Made by a program: the position numbers and the translations under genes
Notes under the pieces: model-generated
Databases searched by the model: none
Seen by the model: only the letters and a program-made list of their open reading frames with translations
What the model was told of the DNA's origin: nothing
Source: Cannabis sativa
Taxonomy: Eukaryota; Streptophyta; Magnoliopsida; Rosales; Cannabaceae
Length of the DNA stretch: 64,000 bases
Direction of reading: 5' to 3'
Assembly (NCBI RefSeq): GCF_029168945.1
Contig: NC_083605.1
Location: 35,601,280 to 35,665,279 of the forward strand
Part shown: piece after piece, positions 35,029 through 46,871 of the stretch
Layout: each line of letters opens with the position of its first letter
Position numbering within the stretch: the stretch's first letter is position 1

Positions 35029-37737
35029 ATGGCAAATGTGGATCATCCAAACGTTTCCTCTCCAGTTTCCGATTCTCTTTCCTCGAGTATCACTCCCGGG
35101 TTCGTTGAGTCTTTGTTAGTCTCTGACACCCCTTCCATGGAGGACGAGAATGTCGATGTTCCTGCGGACCCGGAAGTTGAGTGTCTTGGTAGTGTTTCAA
35201 TCGTTCCCCGTTCTCGCTCCGGGGATGGTGTAGGTATCAGTGGTCAAGTTGTCCCCTCCGAAGGGGTTACTTTGGCAATTCCTCCTCTGAAGAAGACTAA
35301 GCGAAAACAACCTACTTTGGAGAGTTCTTATCTGGAGCTCAAATCGAGTTTTCTGTCAGTTTTAACTCAATCGGAACTTGATTCCTTAGTATCTTCCTGC
35401 GGCTTTCTGTCGGGAGGAGAAGTTAGACTCCCTAAGTTGCACGAGAGGGCCGATTCCCCCAAATCGAGTGGCTATGTTTACATTCCTATTGGTTTGAGTC
35501 AAAAATTAAGCTGAGGCTGCTCATTCCTAAGTTAACTAAGGAATTACTTTTTCATTACTCCATTGCTCCTGCTCAATTATTTCCTAACGTGTGGCCTATC
35601 CTTTTAGGTTTGATAGTTTTGGGAGATAAGGCGGGAGTTCGGTGGGAGGTATCGGACGTCGTTCATTTTTACTCATTGATGGAGAGTGAGCAAGGGCGTT
35701 ACCATCTTCGGCCTTGAAAGAATTGGGCCCTTATTACGAACTTAGGGACCTCTCATACGGGTTGGAATGATAAGTTCTTTTTTGCTAAAGGCCCTATTGA
35801 GTTTGTTTTCGACGACCCCAATGCCCCTTTCATCAATCGGAGTTGGGAAGCTCCTGGTATTTTCGTCGCTCCCTTTGTTAGGATGTCCTCCCCCCTCCTT
35901 TTTTTGTTGTTGTCTTTTGTTTGTTTGTTTTTTCTTTGTTTCGGTTGCTTTGTCTTTATTTATATTAAGTAATTTGTAGCTTGTTTTGACGATGATGTTT
36001 ATATGCAGCTTCCGCCGACAACGTGGACCGTTATCAGAGATATCTTTACTGAGAAAGTTTGTAAGGTCACATCCTTGGACCCAAAGTTTCGGTCGATTAA
36101 GTTCCTTCTCTCTAACGATGCTTTAATCGAGTCCTCCGTTGGGCCTATCGAACTCGGGATCTCCCTAGGTATCCACACTCCTTATCATTCTTATTTTATT
36201 TGGCCTGATTTCATAAAATGCGCTTTGAAGCACTTAAAACAAACACCCGAACCAGTTTTGATAGACTTTTCTGAGGATCATTCCCACCTTGCAGAGACCT
36301 ACCCTCGTCATCTGCCTAAAATGAGGTTGTGTGAGATGACTATCGAAGAAATCGAGGCTCAAACCGCTGCCCGGCGGAAGAGACTCATGGCGATGTCTCC
36401 TAAACATAAAGGCAAAGGGAAGAAGAGCAAAACAACAGGGCTTGAGGTAGCCAATCAGTCGGACCTTAGAATGTCATCTCAGCACGACTCGCCCACTAAC
36501 GACGCCATCGGGACACTACTTAATGTCCCCCCAGAGATCACGTCGGACGTTGGTGATGCTAGAGGGGCTTTTGGGGGTTTGGTGCCGATGGAAATCCCAA
36601 ATCCTGAGAAAGTTTCCCATCTTGAGAACCTTTCTGCAATCGATTTGGGCCAAAGCCTGGGTTCTTTGTCGTCTTCTCCGGCTCAAACTTCTTCTCTTCC
36701 CTTAGGGGCTCCATCGTCCTCTTAGCTTGCTCTTTCTCCTTTTATGGTTCGTCCTTCAGCCTTCCCTACCAGACGATATTCCCCACCCTTAGCTATCCAT
36801 CCCTTCAAGGGCCAAGCCGAGTGGGATGAAATTTCTGCCTTCCGAATTCAGAAAGATGTCCCTTTCGAGGAGTCGGCTGAAAACTATTTCAAGTCTCTGT
36901 TAGAAGTCGGCTGAAAACATTTCCAAGGGACGGGATTCAATTTTGATGGATACTGCTATTTCGGGAATTAAGGTAGTTTATCCAAGTTTATTTACTTTTT
37001 GACTTATTTCTTTAGAGTATTTTATCTGTTCAGTCCTAACTGCTGGGTGTATTTTATCAGACGACCTTGAGGTGTGCCCATGCTATGAAGTTCGCCCTAC
37101 AGACGGATAGAGAAAAGGAGAGTCTGGTAAAGGGTTACTCCCGTTATAAGAAGAATTACGAGATAGTCAATGTTGCAATGAAGGATGCTCTTTCTAAGGT
37201 CTAGAGGTTTATAATAGGCTTTTGAAGAGTAAAGTCGACAGCCTTGAATTAGAGAAAAAGAGTTTGGATCTTACTCGCTCACTTTTAGAGTCCGAGAAGC
37301 AGGGTTTGAGTGATAAGGTCGTTTTCCTCAAGGCCAATCTGTCTGGGATGAATTTGGAAAAGGATGTCCTGACTCAAGAGCGCAACACTCTCCTTTATGC
37401 AACCGAAACGGCGAAGTCTGAGATTTCCTCTCTAAATGATAAGTTGTCTGAAGCTGAGAAGGCGACGGATCAGGCAAAGAAGGCTTTGGTGGATGAGAAA
37501 AGTTCATTATCAAGGGAGATCAAAGTTCTAACCAAACAGGTCAAGAAAGCATTCCTTAGTGGAAGTTACCAATCCGCTTTTAAACTCTACTTCGAGTTTA
37601 AAGAGGGTAAGTCTACCTCGTGGGATTTGGACGGGTTTTTCAAGAGGTATGCCGAGTTTAAGAGAGACGAGGATCTTGTGGATACTTCTTCGGACTCGGA
37701 CGAGGCTAGCGAAGATGATGACGCCGACGGTGCTTGA
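35029..37737 (+). pseudogene. Antisense ORF 1: Transposase_28-like and coiled-coil protein (disrupted)
   Basis: The ATG at 35029 opens a Ser/Pro-rich N-terminus with a basic KKTKRKQP patch, then LTQSELDSLVSSCGF. A one-base loss at about 35493 moves the frame to WFESKIK, PNVWPILLGL and WNDKFFF, the conserved block of the plant 'putative gypsy type transposon' family (Pfam Transposase_28 style). A stop lies at about 35716. A T-rich stretch ending CAG at 36008 looks like an intron. The next exon (to 36725) is basic then Ser-rich, with a stop and frameshift near 36723 and 36910. A second intron is about 36972-37061. The last exon is a long coiled coil (37222-37560), then an aromatic FKLYFEFKEGK region and an acidic tail. 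Function is unknown in the family. Confidence 0.7.
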
Positions 37738-38185
37738 GAGCTGCTTTTGTGAGGAGAACGCTCATACCCCTTTTTATTATTATGTATTGTTATTATATAT
37801 ATTTTTGTAGTTTTAAGAAATAAGGAGTAAACCATTTAAGATAATCGTATTTCATTTTATAATTTGTAAGGATCTTTATTTAGGCTGATGCCTTAATTTA
37901 TTTTGCTTGTGTCTTTATTATTGTTATTTTTATATGCATGATCTTTTCTTAAGGTATCTTGACACCTGGGGATGTCTATTTATTGACATTTAATGTCTTG
38001 GTGACCGGTGGCTTCACCTTTCCACCTTCCTTTTCACAAGTTTATTTAAACACGCATTTCCCTTCACTGATCTCATTACAACTTAAGTTTTTTTCATCCT
38101 TTTTCTTCTTCTCCTCTCTCTATTTTTCCTCTGTCTTTTTTTAAAGAAAGAAATCCTTCCTTTTTCTTTTCTTTCCTTTGCAAAA

Positions 38186-38706
38186 ATTTCGAACTCTCCA
38201 AGTTCTCCCCTTCCTCAATCTTCAAGTGGGGATGAATTCCATTTTGACGTCAGGGATCGATCCCCTACTTGCCCTGAGACTTTTTCATATCGCTATCGGC
38301 CTATTGGTGAGGCCATTGTTGGAAGGATGATGCGGGCTTATCGCGCTAGTCGTAATGGTGCGTCTTCGTCCTCTGGCGAGGAGTGGCTTCAAAATTTTTT
38401 TGAGAACAAAGGGCGAAATGTCTCATCTATGAGTTTCATGCTCTTCGATTGCATGTTGAGCGTCGTCGCGACCTTCATCGGATGTGAGCAAGGAATCGTC
38501 ATGCCTGGGATGCGGATTTGGAACGTGAACGCCAAGCAAATGAAAGGTGGAAGGAAGAATGCCTTAGGGATGGGGTTCCCTTCTATCACCCTGGATTTCC
38601 TATAGGTTGTCGCCGGTGTATGAAAAGGGTAGTGAGGGGTTCCATTGTAATCCCTGGTTCTTTATGTATTATGTGTTGGCCTCACCCTAACCGCGAGTAT
38701 TTCTAA
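38186..38706 (+). pseudogene. Antisense ORF 2: small Cys-rich protein (disrupted)
   Basis: A frame begins at about 38186, where ATT stands in the place expected for ATG. It reads through an FHFDVRDRSPTCPETFSYRY segment and GEEWLQNFFENKGRN, shifts near 38430, passes a TGA, and continues as ERERQANERWKEECLRDG. The C-terminus has two CX2C pairs (CRRCMK and CIMC) followed by WPHPN, possibly a zinc-binding site. TTTATTTAAA at 38041-38050 may be its TATA. I do not recognise a named family. Its place between two other plus-strand genes in the gypsy element suggests a shared cargo module. Confidence 0.5.
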
Positions 38707-39137
38707 GTTCTAAGTTTTTTTTGTAAAAGCTTTTTATCCTCAGTGTCTTTAGGCGCAGTTCTCTTTTTGATATTGCATGCACCTATTTTAATTTTAAATC
38801 TTGTGTGGTACTACGTATTCTGCTGTATTTTGTAAACGTTATTGCTTTCTTTATAAATGGAACTTTTGGCCTTCTTCTTTTGGTAAATGTCCTTTCATTC
38901 TTAGCATTATTATTGTTATTATTTCTACACATTTTTAATTTATTTCACTATCTTTTATTAAAAAACGGAAGAGACACCTTGAAAATTGGAAGGACATATA
39001 TACTCCTAGAAGTGCTTTTCGTGATTTAGGTATGCTTAGTTAGCTGACACGTGTCTTGGTTTTGGTCTTTTAGTGGGCTTTTCGTGTTCAACCTCGTGGC
39101 ATCTTTTCTTAATGCATGTTGGCTTCTTACTTTTGTC
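38707..39137. other. Spacer between antisense ORFs 2 and 3
   Basis: T-rich, non-coding. It would hold the 3' UTR of antisense ORF 2 and the promoter of antisense ORF 3. I see no clear poly(A) signal. Confidence 0.35.
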
Positions 39138-39145
39138 TATAAATA
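39138..39145 (+). promoter_or_regulatory. TATA box of antisense ORF 3
   Basis: TATAAATA about 109 bp upstream of the ATG at 39247, giving a normal-length 5' UTR. This argues that ORF 3 has its own promoter rather than depending on the LTR. Confidence 0.5.
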
Positions 39146-39246
39146 TGTTTTAAACCTCGGCACTTCTTCTAAAGAATTTCTTCAAAAGCTTCCTTTAGAT
39201 TTTTCATTTAGGTACTTGTTTTCCAAGGTTCCTTTTCTCCTAAAAC

Positions 39247-39837
39247 ATGGCTTTCCTACTGAAAGACCAGGTACCTCACCCAAAGGACCATCCTTCTTTT
39301 TCCAATATATTCTCAGATTTGCAACCTTTGGACCCTGCATTCTTATCTTTAAACCCTTATTTGAGTTTTTGCGATTTCGAACCAATCCCCATTCCCCAAA
39401 TGCCCTTTTCAAAGGTCTGTAGTTGTCCCTGTTTTGAGCATGCCTCATTTGGCCTGGGAACTTACGCTTCTTCTCGCATTGAACCCGCACCACCTTTAGC
39501 ATTGTGTCCCTTCGTAGTTTTTCATCCTTTTTTGACCCCTATAGAAGAGATAAAAGAAGCTCTTGAAGCATCAGAGGGAAGTTCGACTCAGATGATAACA
39601 GCCTACTACCCAGAACTCGGAGTTGCTGCTCAGTCTGAGGATGTTGAAAAGGTTAATGACTTAGCCTATGATTCTTCATCGGTATTTTGCATCTCTGCTT
39701 CTTCCTTCCCTCAAGAGTCGCCTCGGGTGGTTTCTGAGATCATTCAACCTCCTACTTCTTTCAACCGTCGGGGATGGATCGCCATGCGTAAGGCCTTTCA
39801 ACAACGAGAACGTTTTTTTTATGTGAATGGCTTTTGA
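39247..39837 (+). CDS. Antisense ORF 3: uncharacterised 196-aa protein, open
   Basis: An uninterrupted ATG-to-TGA frame of 196 codons, the only gene of the gypsy element without visible damage. The N-terminal half is hydrophobic/aromatic and Pro-rich (many FxF, SLNPYLSF and PIPQMPFSK segments) and holds a CSCPCFEHASFG Cys cluster. The middle is acidic with IEEIKEALEASEG. The C-terminus is basic, ending RRGWIAMRKAFQQRERFF-YVNGF. There is no signal peptide or clear membrane span. I do not recognise the family. It lies on the plus strand, opposite pol, in line with antisense ORFs 1 and 2 and with a TATA box upstream. A chance survival is possible, but its length in moderately decayed surroundings is notable. 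Confidence 0.5.
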   Translation: MAFLLKDQVPHPKDHPSFSNIFSDLQPLDPAFLSLNPYLSFCDFEPIPIPQMPFSKVCSCPCFEHASFGLGTYASSRIEPAPPLALCPFVVFHPFLTPIEEIKEALEASEGSSTQMITAYYPELGVAAQSEDVEKVNDLAYDSSSVFCISASSFPQESPRVVSEIIQPPTSFNRRGWIAMRKAFQQRERFFYVNGF

Positions 39838-40400
39838 GGAGGTGCTGCTTCAAAGAAATTCATTTTTTGTTACTTTTACTTATATGTGTTTTTTTTTTTT
39901 TTTTGTATTTGTAATGGCGTTTTGGTATGGGTACATATTGCATGGAAATTTTGTATACGCATAGTGTTTATCCTGCCACTACTCCCCCAGTTTTTGAAAA
40001 TAGTTTATACTGTGTTCAAAAACTTTGAATATAGTGTTAGGGGAGGGTGTTATGTAACTCAACCTTTATTTTGTTAATGGACTTTTACGCTTTCATTCTT
40101 ATTTCTCCATTTTATTTGGTAATATTGTGTAATTTTTAGGTGCTTGCGAATTTACTCTTTTTCATGTACACACATTTTTTGCATCGTCTAACTCCGTGGA
40201 GGCGACTCGTTTTCTGGTCACACTTTCATTATCTGTCTTTTACTTCATACTGTCTTATTTTCGTGAATGCGGCTCGTTCGGTTTCTTACCTTTTGGCTTT
40301 CGTGAAAGGTCTTATAATATGCTCAATTCTGATTAATCCTTTCCTTCCATTATTCATATCCCTTCTTACACAGAGTAACATATAGTTCTAGTTATATTTA
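39838..40400. other. Spacer between antisense ORF 3 and the pol end
   Basis: T-rich, non-coding DNA where the convergent 3' ends of antisense ORF 3 and pol meet. A T17-like run occurs at about 39888-39904. No gene is supported. Confidence 0.4.
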
Positions 40401-42017
40401 TTATACAAAAAACTTCTTAAGATCCCTTGCGTTCCAGCTCCTCGTCATCTCGGTTCCATCCATAGCAGCCAATTTATATGCTCCTTTGCCCGTCGACCCT
40501 ATCACGCGGTATGGGCCTTCCCAATTGATGGATATCTGCCAACGCCTGTCACTTAATTACAGTCCGAGGGAGGTATTGCATATCAAATTCACTTAGTTCC
40601 ACCCCCCATTTCATCAGCCTCCCGAATATCTTAGGTTTATGCAGTACCCGTTTCAATGGGAACGACGTCATTACTGCAATCATGTGACACTGAAAGTATG
40701 GTTGGAGTTTTCTCGCTGAGATAATTAGGGCCTAGGCCAATTTTTTGATTACTAGATACCTGCTTTTCTCTCCCGAGAAGCTCTTACTGGTGTGTATATT
40801 GGTCGTTACGCCTTTCCTTGCTCTCGTACCAGCACTGAGTTGGCCGCATATCGAGATAGGGAGAGGTAAAGAAGCAAGGTTTTCCCTGGCTCTTGTTTTG
40901 ACAGGATGGGGGGAGTTGTCAAATACATCTTTAGTGCTTCCAGAGCAAGTTGGCACTTTTCGTCCCAATTAAACTTGCAGTTCCCTCTAAGTAGGTCATA
41001 GAATGGCAGGCTTTTATCATAGAGTTTCGAAATAAAGCGGCTTAGTGCAGCTATTTTTCCAGTCAGTTTCTGTATGTCCTTCACAGTTCGGGGTTGCCCT
41101 ATTGCCTGAAAAGCTTCTATTTGATCTGGATTCACTTCCACTCCCCGACGTGTTACCAAGTGGCCTAAGAACTTTCCTGAACTAACGGCGAAAGCGCATT
41201 TAGCTGGATTGAGCCTCATTGAATGGACAAGGAGGATTTGGAAGCATTCCCGGAGGTGATGGACGTGGTCGGATCCGTCTTTAGATTTTACTAGCATGTC
41301 GTCGATATAAGCTTCCATGGTTAGCCCCAATTGCTGAGAGAACATTTTATTCACCATTCGCTGGTAATTTGCTCTGGCGTTCTTGAGTTTGAAGGGCATT
41401 ACCTTATAACAGTACGTTCCTCTCTCAGTGATGAAAGATGTCTTTTCCCTGTCGGGGGGTGCATCATTATTTGGTTATAGCCCGAGAAGGCATCCATGAA
41501 ACTCATCAACTCATGCCCTGCAGTAGCGTCGATTATCATATCGATGTGAGGTAAAGGGAAACTGTCCTTTGGCAGGCTTTATTTAAGTCAGTGAAGTCTA
41601 TGCATACTCTCCACTTCTTATTCTTTTTTGGTACTACCACCGGGTTAGCGAGCCATGTAGGATATTGTACTTCCTCAATGGTATCATTTTCTAGCATTTT
41701 TGTAACTTCATCGTTTACAGCTTTGTTTCGGTCTGCTCCCATCTTCCTCCTTTTCTACTTGACCGGGATGTAATTTGGGTTCACGTTTAGTTTGTGGATA
41801 TTATAGTTGGGTCTATTCTGGGCATATCCTAGAGTTCCCATGTGAAAACCGGAAAATATTCTTTTAACAAGCTTACAACCTGGTCCTTCCAGTTCCCCGT
41901 AAGTCCCATGCCGATGTAGGTAGTCTTGGTTGGATCTATCAGGTGGATAGGTATCTCCTGTAACTCCTCGACTGCGGGTTGTTGCTTTTGGGTTGGGGTC
42001 GAGGAGTTAATTAATTG
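40401..42017 (-). pseudogene. Gypsy pol: RT, RNase H and integrase C-terminus (deleted)
   Basis: Minus-strand reading starts with TYIGMGLTGNWKDQVV and KEYFPVFTWE (about 41930-41820), the pre-RT segment. RT follows: WRVCIDFTDLNKAC, then YIDDMLVKS (about 41309-41290), LNPAKCAFAVSSGKFLGHLV and the connection. RNase H is recognisable as FSGEKSRYLVIKKLA and KIFGRLMKWGVELSEFD, with QALAD at about 40545. It then jumps directly to INWEGPYRV, the far C-terminus of integrase, with stop at 40403-40401. The rest of RNase H and the whole HHCC/DDE integrase core are gone. Several frameshifts and stops add to the damage. Confidence 0.85.
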
Positions 42018-42022
42018 CTATA

Positions 42023-42244
42023 TGTTGGAAAATTAGCTTTCTTAATTATTATTATACAGTATAGTTGTATAATAATAATTCTATTTTTATTGTACCATAT
42101 TTTTAGGGAATTAGTTTAGGGATTCATTGTATCTTTATTATTTGATATGTTTCTCTTTATAGGATTATTGTACATGTTATATATACTGCTTTATATCAGA
42201 AATAAAATAACACAGAAAAAACATTTTTTCCCTAAATTTGTCGA
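42023..42244 (+). repeat. Copia-2 5' LTR
   Basis: 222 bp, uninterrupted. It provides the empty-site sequence (TTTGATATGTTTCTC) that proves the Helitron insertion in the 3' LTR. The end is GA rather than CA. TATATACTGCTTTATAT near 42180 is the probable core promoter region. Confidence 0.9.
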
Positions 42245-42246
42245 CT

Positions 42247-42259
42247 TGGCATCAGTGCC
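42247..42259 (+). other. Copia-2 primer binding site
   Basis: TGGCATCAGTGCC two bases after the 5' LTR; it resembles the iMet-type copia PBS TGGTATCAGAGCC with two differences. Confidence 0.75.
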
Positions 42260-42332
42260 AAAAAAAGAAAAAAAAATCGTACTCTACCCTAATCGCACCC
42301 CTAACCTTAATCACCTCTGTCCTTTTTGCACC

Positions 42333-45300
42333 ATGTCAGATTTTGAGTCAGGTATAACCAAAAACAACCCCATCCAAACCAATTCCACTGTTCTTTCTAC
42401 CAAATCTACAAAGTCTCACTCTTTCCAGATCACTACTATTCGCTTGAATGCAGAACACTTTCTGAGATGCTATCAATCGGTGAAGATGTATATGAAAGGT
42501 CGAGGAAAAATGGGATATTTGACTGGTGAAAAGAAGGCTCCTGCAGAAACTGATTCAACCTATGAAATTTGGGATGCTGAAAATTCTATGGTGATGGCAT
42601 GGCTTGTTAACTCTATGGAAGAAGAGATTAGCTCCAATTATATGTGCTATCCCACAGCAAAGGAGCTATGGGACAACATTATTGAAATGTATTCTGATCT
42701 TGAAAATCAATCTCATATTTTTGGGTTAAATATCAGACTTGGAGAGATAAAGCAAGGGGAGGACAGCGTGACAAAGTACTTTAATTCTTTGAAAAGAATC
42801 TAGCAAGACTTAGATCTTTTCGATACTTCTGAGTGGAAATCTGCAGAAGATGGCAAACAACCCAAATCTAGAAGTTCCTGGCTGGTCTCAATGTTAAGTT
42901 TGATTAGGTGATGGGGAGGATTATTGGAAGACAGCCCCTACCTCCAATTGGTGAAGTATTTGCTGAAGTGGGACGAGAGGAGAGTCGAAGGAGTGTTATG
43001 TTGGGAAAGAAGACACCTGCATCTATTGTTGAGAGTTCAGCGCTAGCCACCATGGGCGCTGGATATAACAAGAACACCTCATACATGCAGAAAACTGATG
43101 AGAAGCCACGCGTTTGGTGTGATTTCTGTAGTAAACCTCGTCATACTCGAGAGACCTATTGGAGAATCCATGGCAAACCAGCAAACTGGAAAAGCAAGGC
43201 AGAGAGAGAAAAGGTAGGTCGAACCCCTTCTGTACATGAATCTGAGTCCAACCCCTTCACTAAGGAGCAGATGAATCACCTTCATGCATTGCTGAACACT
43301 ACTTCGTCCTCATCCGGTATTCCTACTGCCTCTATTGCATATGCAGGTAACAAAGTATTAGAAATAAATGCTCTAAGTTGTTATCAAAAATCATCCACTC
43401 CATGGATAATAGATTCTGGAGCTTTAGATCATATGACAAATTCTTCTAAATTTTTTGAATCATATATACCTTGTTTAGGAGATCAAAAAGTTAAAATAGC
43501 TGATGGTAATTTCTCATCCATTACAGGAAAAGGTTTAATTAAGATTTCTAAGGGGATAGATCTTAAATCTGTCCTCCATGTTCCTAAACGTACTTACAAT
43601 CTCTTATCTATCAGCAAATTATCTAAAGATTCTAATTGTTGTGTGATTTTCTATGAATCTTATTGTGTTTTTCAGGACCAGAAATTGGGGAAGACGATTG
43701 GCAATGCTAGGATAATTAATGGACTCTTATTATTTTGAAGATAAGGCTTCTGAAAATAAAATTGCTCAAGGATTTAGTAGCATTAGTTCTCTTTCTATTT
43801 ATGATCAAATAATAGTTTGGCATTATTAGATTAGGCCATCCTAGTTTTTCTTATTTAAAACATTTGTTTCCAGCACTATTTAAACGGTTAAATCCTTTGT
43901 CTTTTCAATGTGAAAGTTGTTTATTGGCCAAAAGCCAACGTAAACCTTACATTAAATCTTTTTATCATCCTTCAAAATCGTTTTATCTGTTTCATAGTGA
44001 TGTTTGGGGACCTTCTAAGGTTACCACTAATTCTGGAAAAAAATGGTTTGTTACTTTTATAGATGACCACACTCGTCTTTGTTGGGTTTATTTAATGAGG
44101 GAAAAGTCTGAGGTTGAACAAATTTTTACCGATTTTTACAAAATGATTGAAAATCAGTTTCAAACAAAAATCAGTATTTTAAGAACTAATAATGGAACAG
44201 AATACTTTAATCACATCTTGGGAAATTTTTTAAAAGAAAAAGGTATTTTGCATCAATATACATGTCCTGATACTCCCGAACAAAATGGAATAGCAGAAAG
44301 AAAGAATAAACACTTGTTAGAAGTAGCTCGTTCCATGATGTTTTATATGAATGTTCCAAAATATTTATGGGGGGACGTTGTTCTTACTGCATCTTATTTG
44401 ATAAATAGAATGCCTACTAAAGTTTTACATTACACTACTCCTTTGAAATGTTTCAAAAAATTATTTCCTACTTCTAGAATTAATTCAGATTTACCATTGA
44501 AGATTTTTGGGAGTACTATTTTTGTTCATCTTCCAAAAAGGTCTAGATCTAAGTTAGATCCTAGAGCTGAAAAATGTATTTTCTTAGGCTATCCTCCAAA
44601 TAAAAAAGGATATAAATGTTTTAATCCTATCTCTAAACGCATCTATATTACTATGGATGTTTCTTTTGCTGAAAATAGTCCTTATTTCTCAAAGAATTTT
44701 GTTCAGGGGGAGAATTCAGTGGTACAAAATTTTTGGGAACTTGTTGAACCTTTACCTAAGACTATTCTTGATGTTTCTCAACTTACATCTATTGAATCCG
44801 AATCTGATCTTGGTTTGTCAAAAACAGAAATGCTACGATTGATTAAAAATCGTAATGTTCTTGAGCCTGTGGTTTATTCAAGGAAGAACATCGGCGAAAG
44901 AAGTAGAGACCATCCAATTATCCCTGCACAAGACCAAATGGAAGCCCCGAACAATGGTTCTTCAAGTACCCTAGGTAATTCTTCTTCTATTCCTAGTTCT
45001 TCTTTGTCTTCAAGTAAGTAATATTTGTCTTCACAATCTGTTTCAAGCCCTATATCTGAAACTCTAGATCTTCCTATTGCTCTTAGAAAAGGAACTCGTG
45101 CTTGTACAAAGCATCCAATTGCCAAATACATCTCGTAAAATCACCTATCTGATAACTATAGAGCATTTATTACTAATATTTTTGAACTTGTTGTGCCTAA
45201 AAGTATACAGGAGGCACTAGATGAACCGAGATGGAAGTTGGCAGTGGATGATGAGATGGATGCTTTGATAAAGAATGGGACTTGGGAGATTGTAATGTTA

Positions 45301-46737
45301 CCGAGGGACAAGAAGATTGTAGGGTGTAAATGGGTGTTCACAGTAAAATTTAAAGCTAATGGAAGTATTGAGAGTTTTAAAGCGGGGCTTGTGGCCAAAG
45401 GCTTTGCTCAAAACTATGGAATAGATTATCAAGAGACTTTTGCACCTGTTGCAAAAATTAATTCTATACGGATTCTACTATCTTTAACAGTTAACTATAA
45501 TTGGCCATTGAACCAGTTAGACGTGAAGAATGCTTTTCTTAATGGAGACCTTGAAGAGGAAGTGTATATGAGCGTCCCACCAAGTTTCAAAAAAAACTTT
45601 GGAGTTGGAAAAGTGTGTAAATTGAAGAAATCCTTGTATGATCTTAAACAGTCCCCTAGAGCTTGGTTTGAACGCTTTGGTAAGGTTTTGAAGATGTTTG
45701 GTTACACTCAAAGTCAAGCGGATCACACTATGTTCTACAAACATTCAAAGGAAGGAAAGGTGGCTATTTTAATTGTGTATGTAGATGATATTGTGATAAC
45801 TGGGGATGACATTTATGAACAAGAGAGATTAAAAAGAAGACTTGGTGAGGAATTCGAAATTAAAGACTTGGGTCCATTGAAGTACTTCCTTGGAATGGAA
45901 TTTGCAAGGTCCAAAGAAGGTATTTTTGTAAGTCATCGTAAGTATGTGCTTGATTTACTTAATGAGAGAGGTATAATGGGTTGTAAACGTGCTGAAACAC
46001 CTAGTAAACCTAATGTTAAACTACAAGTTGTTGAAGACTTGAAAAGTGTGAAGGACAGAGAGCTTTATCAAAGATTAGTTGGGAGACTGATTTATTTGTC
46101 ACATACACGACCTGACATAGCTTTCTCTGTGAGTATGGTAAGTTAGTTCATGCATTCACCTGGTTCAAGGCATTTCGATGCAATCTATAGGATTCTAAGG
46201 TATCTAAAGGGAACACCGAGTAAATGCCTCTTGTTTAGACCTCAAGGGCATCTAGAGATTGAAGCCTACACTGATGCAGATTGGGCTGGAAGCACTGTAG
46301 ATAGAAGATCTACATCAGGCTACTATTCATATGTTAGAGGTAATTTGGTCACTTGGCGAAGCAAGAAACAAAGTGTGGTGGCTAGAAGCAGCGCTGAAGC
46401 TGAATTTAGAGTTGTCGCTCATGGAATTTGTGAAATTATTTCGATAAAAAGGCTGCTTGAAGAGCTGAAGTCATCACAATCATCTTCTATGAAGTTATAT
46501 TGTGACAACAAGGCAACAATTGCAATTGCTCATAATCCTGTACTTCATGATCGCACAAAGCATGTTGAAGTAGATAAGCATTTTATTAAGGAGAAAATTG
46601 AGAGCCGTCAAGTGTGTATGCCTTATGTTTCTAGTGAAGATCAAGTGGTAGATATTTTCACAAAAGGGTTATGTAAAAAACAATTTGATTTTCTGACTAG
46701 CAAGCTGGCTATGGAGAACATTTTTAGTCTAGCTTGA
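42333..46737 (+). pseudogene. Copia-2 gag-pol polyprotein (disrupted)
   Basis: The ATG at 42333 starts gag (AEHFLRCYQSVKMYMKGRGK, then a UBN2-like region). Next come a CDFCSKPRHTRETYWRIHGK zinc-like segment, a protease with IDSGALDHM (Thr replaced by Leu), integrase, RT with YVDD at 45778-45789, and RNase H with DADWAGS and DIFTKGL. Breaks: TAG at 42801, a frameshift near 42860, TAG near 42904, insertions near 43730 and 43828, TAA at 45019 and about 45136, and TAG at about 46144. In the integrase the second catalytic Asp reads Asn (RTNNGTEY, codon 44188-44190), so this domain would be inactive even with the frame intact. The copy is clearly older than copia-1. Confidence 0.92.
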
Positions 46738-46744
46738 GGGGGAG

Positions 46745-46867
46745 TATTGGAAAATTAGCTTTCTTAATTATTATTATACAGTATAGCTATATAATAATAA
46801 TTCTGTTTTTATTGTACCATATTTTTGGGGAATTAGTTTAGGGATTCATTGTATCTTTATTATTTGA
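46745..46867 (+). repeat. Copia-2 3' LTR, left part
   Basis: The first 123 bp of the 3' LTR, from TATTGGAAAATTAG to TTATTTGA, matching 42023-42145. The Helitron begins right after A46867. Confidence 0.9.
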
Positions 46868-46871
46868 CTAG

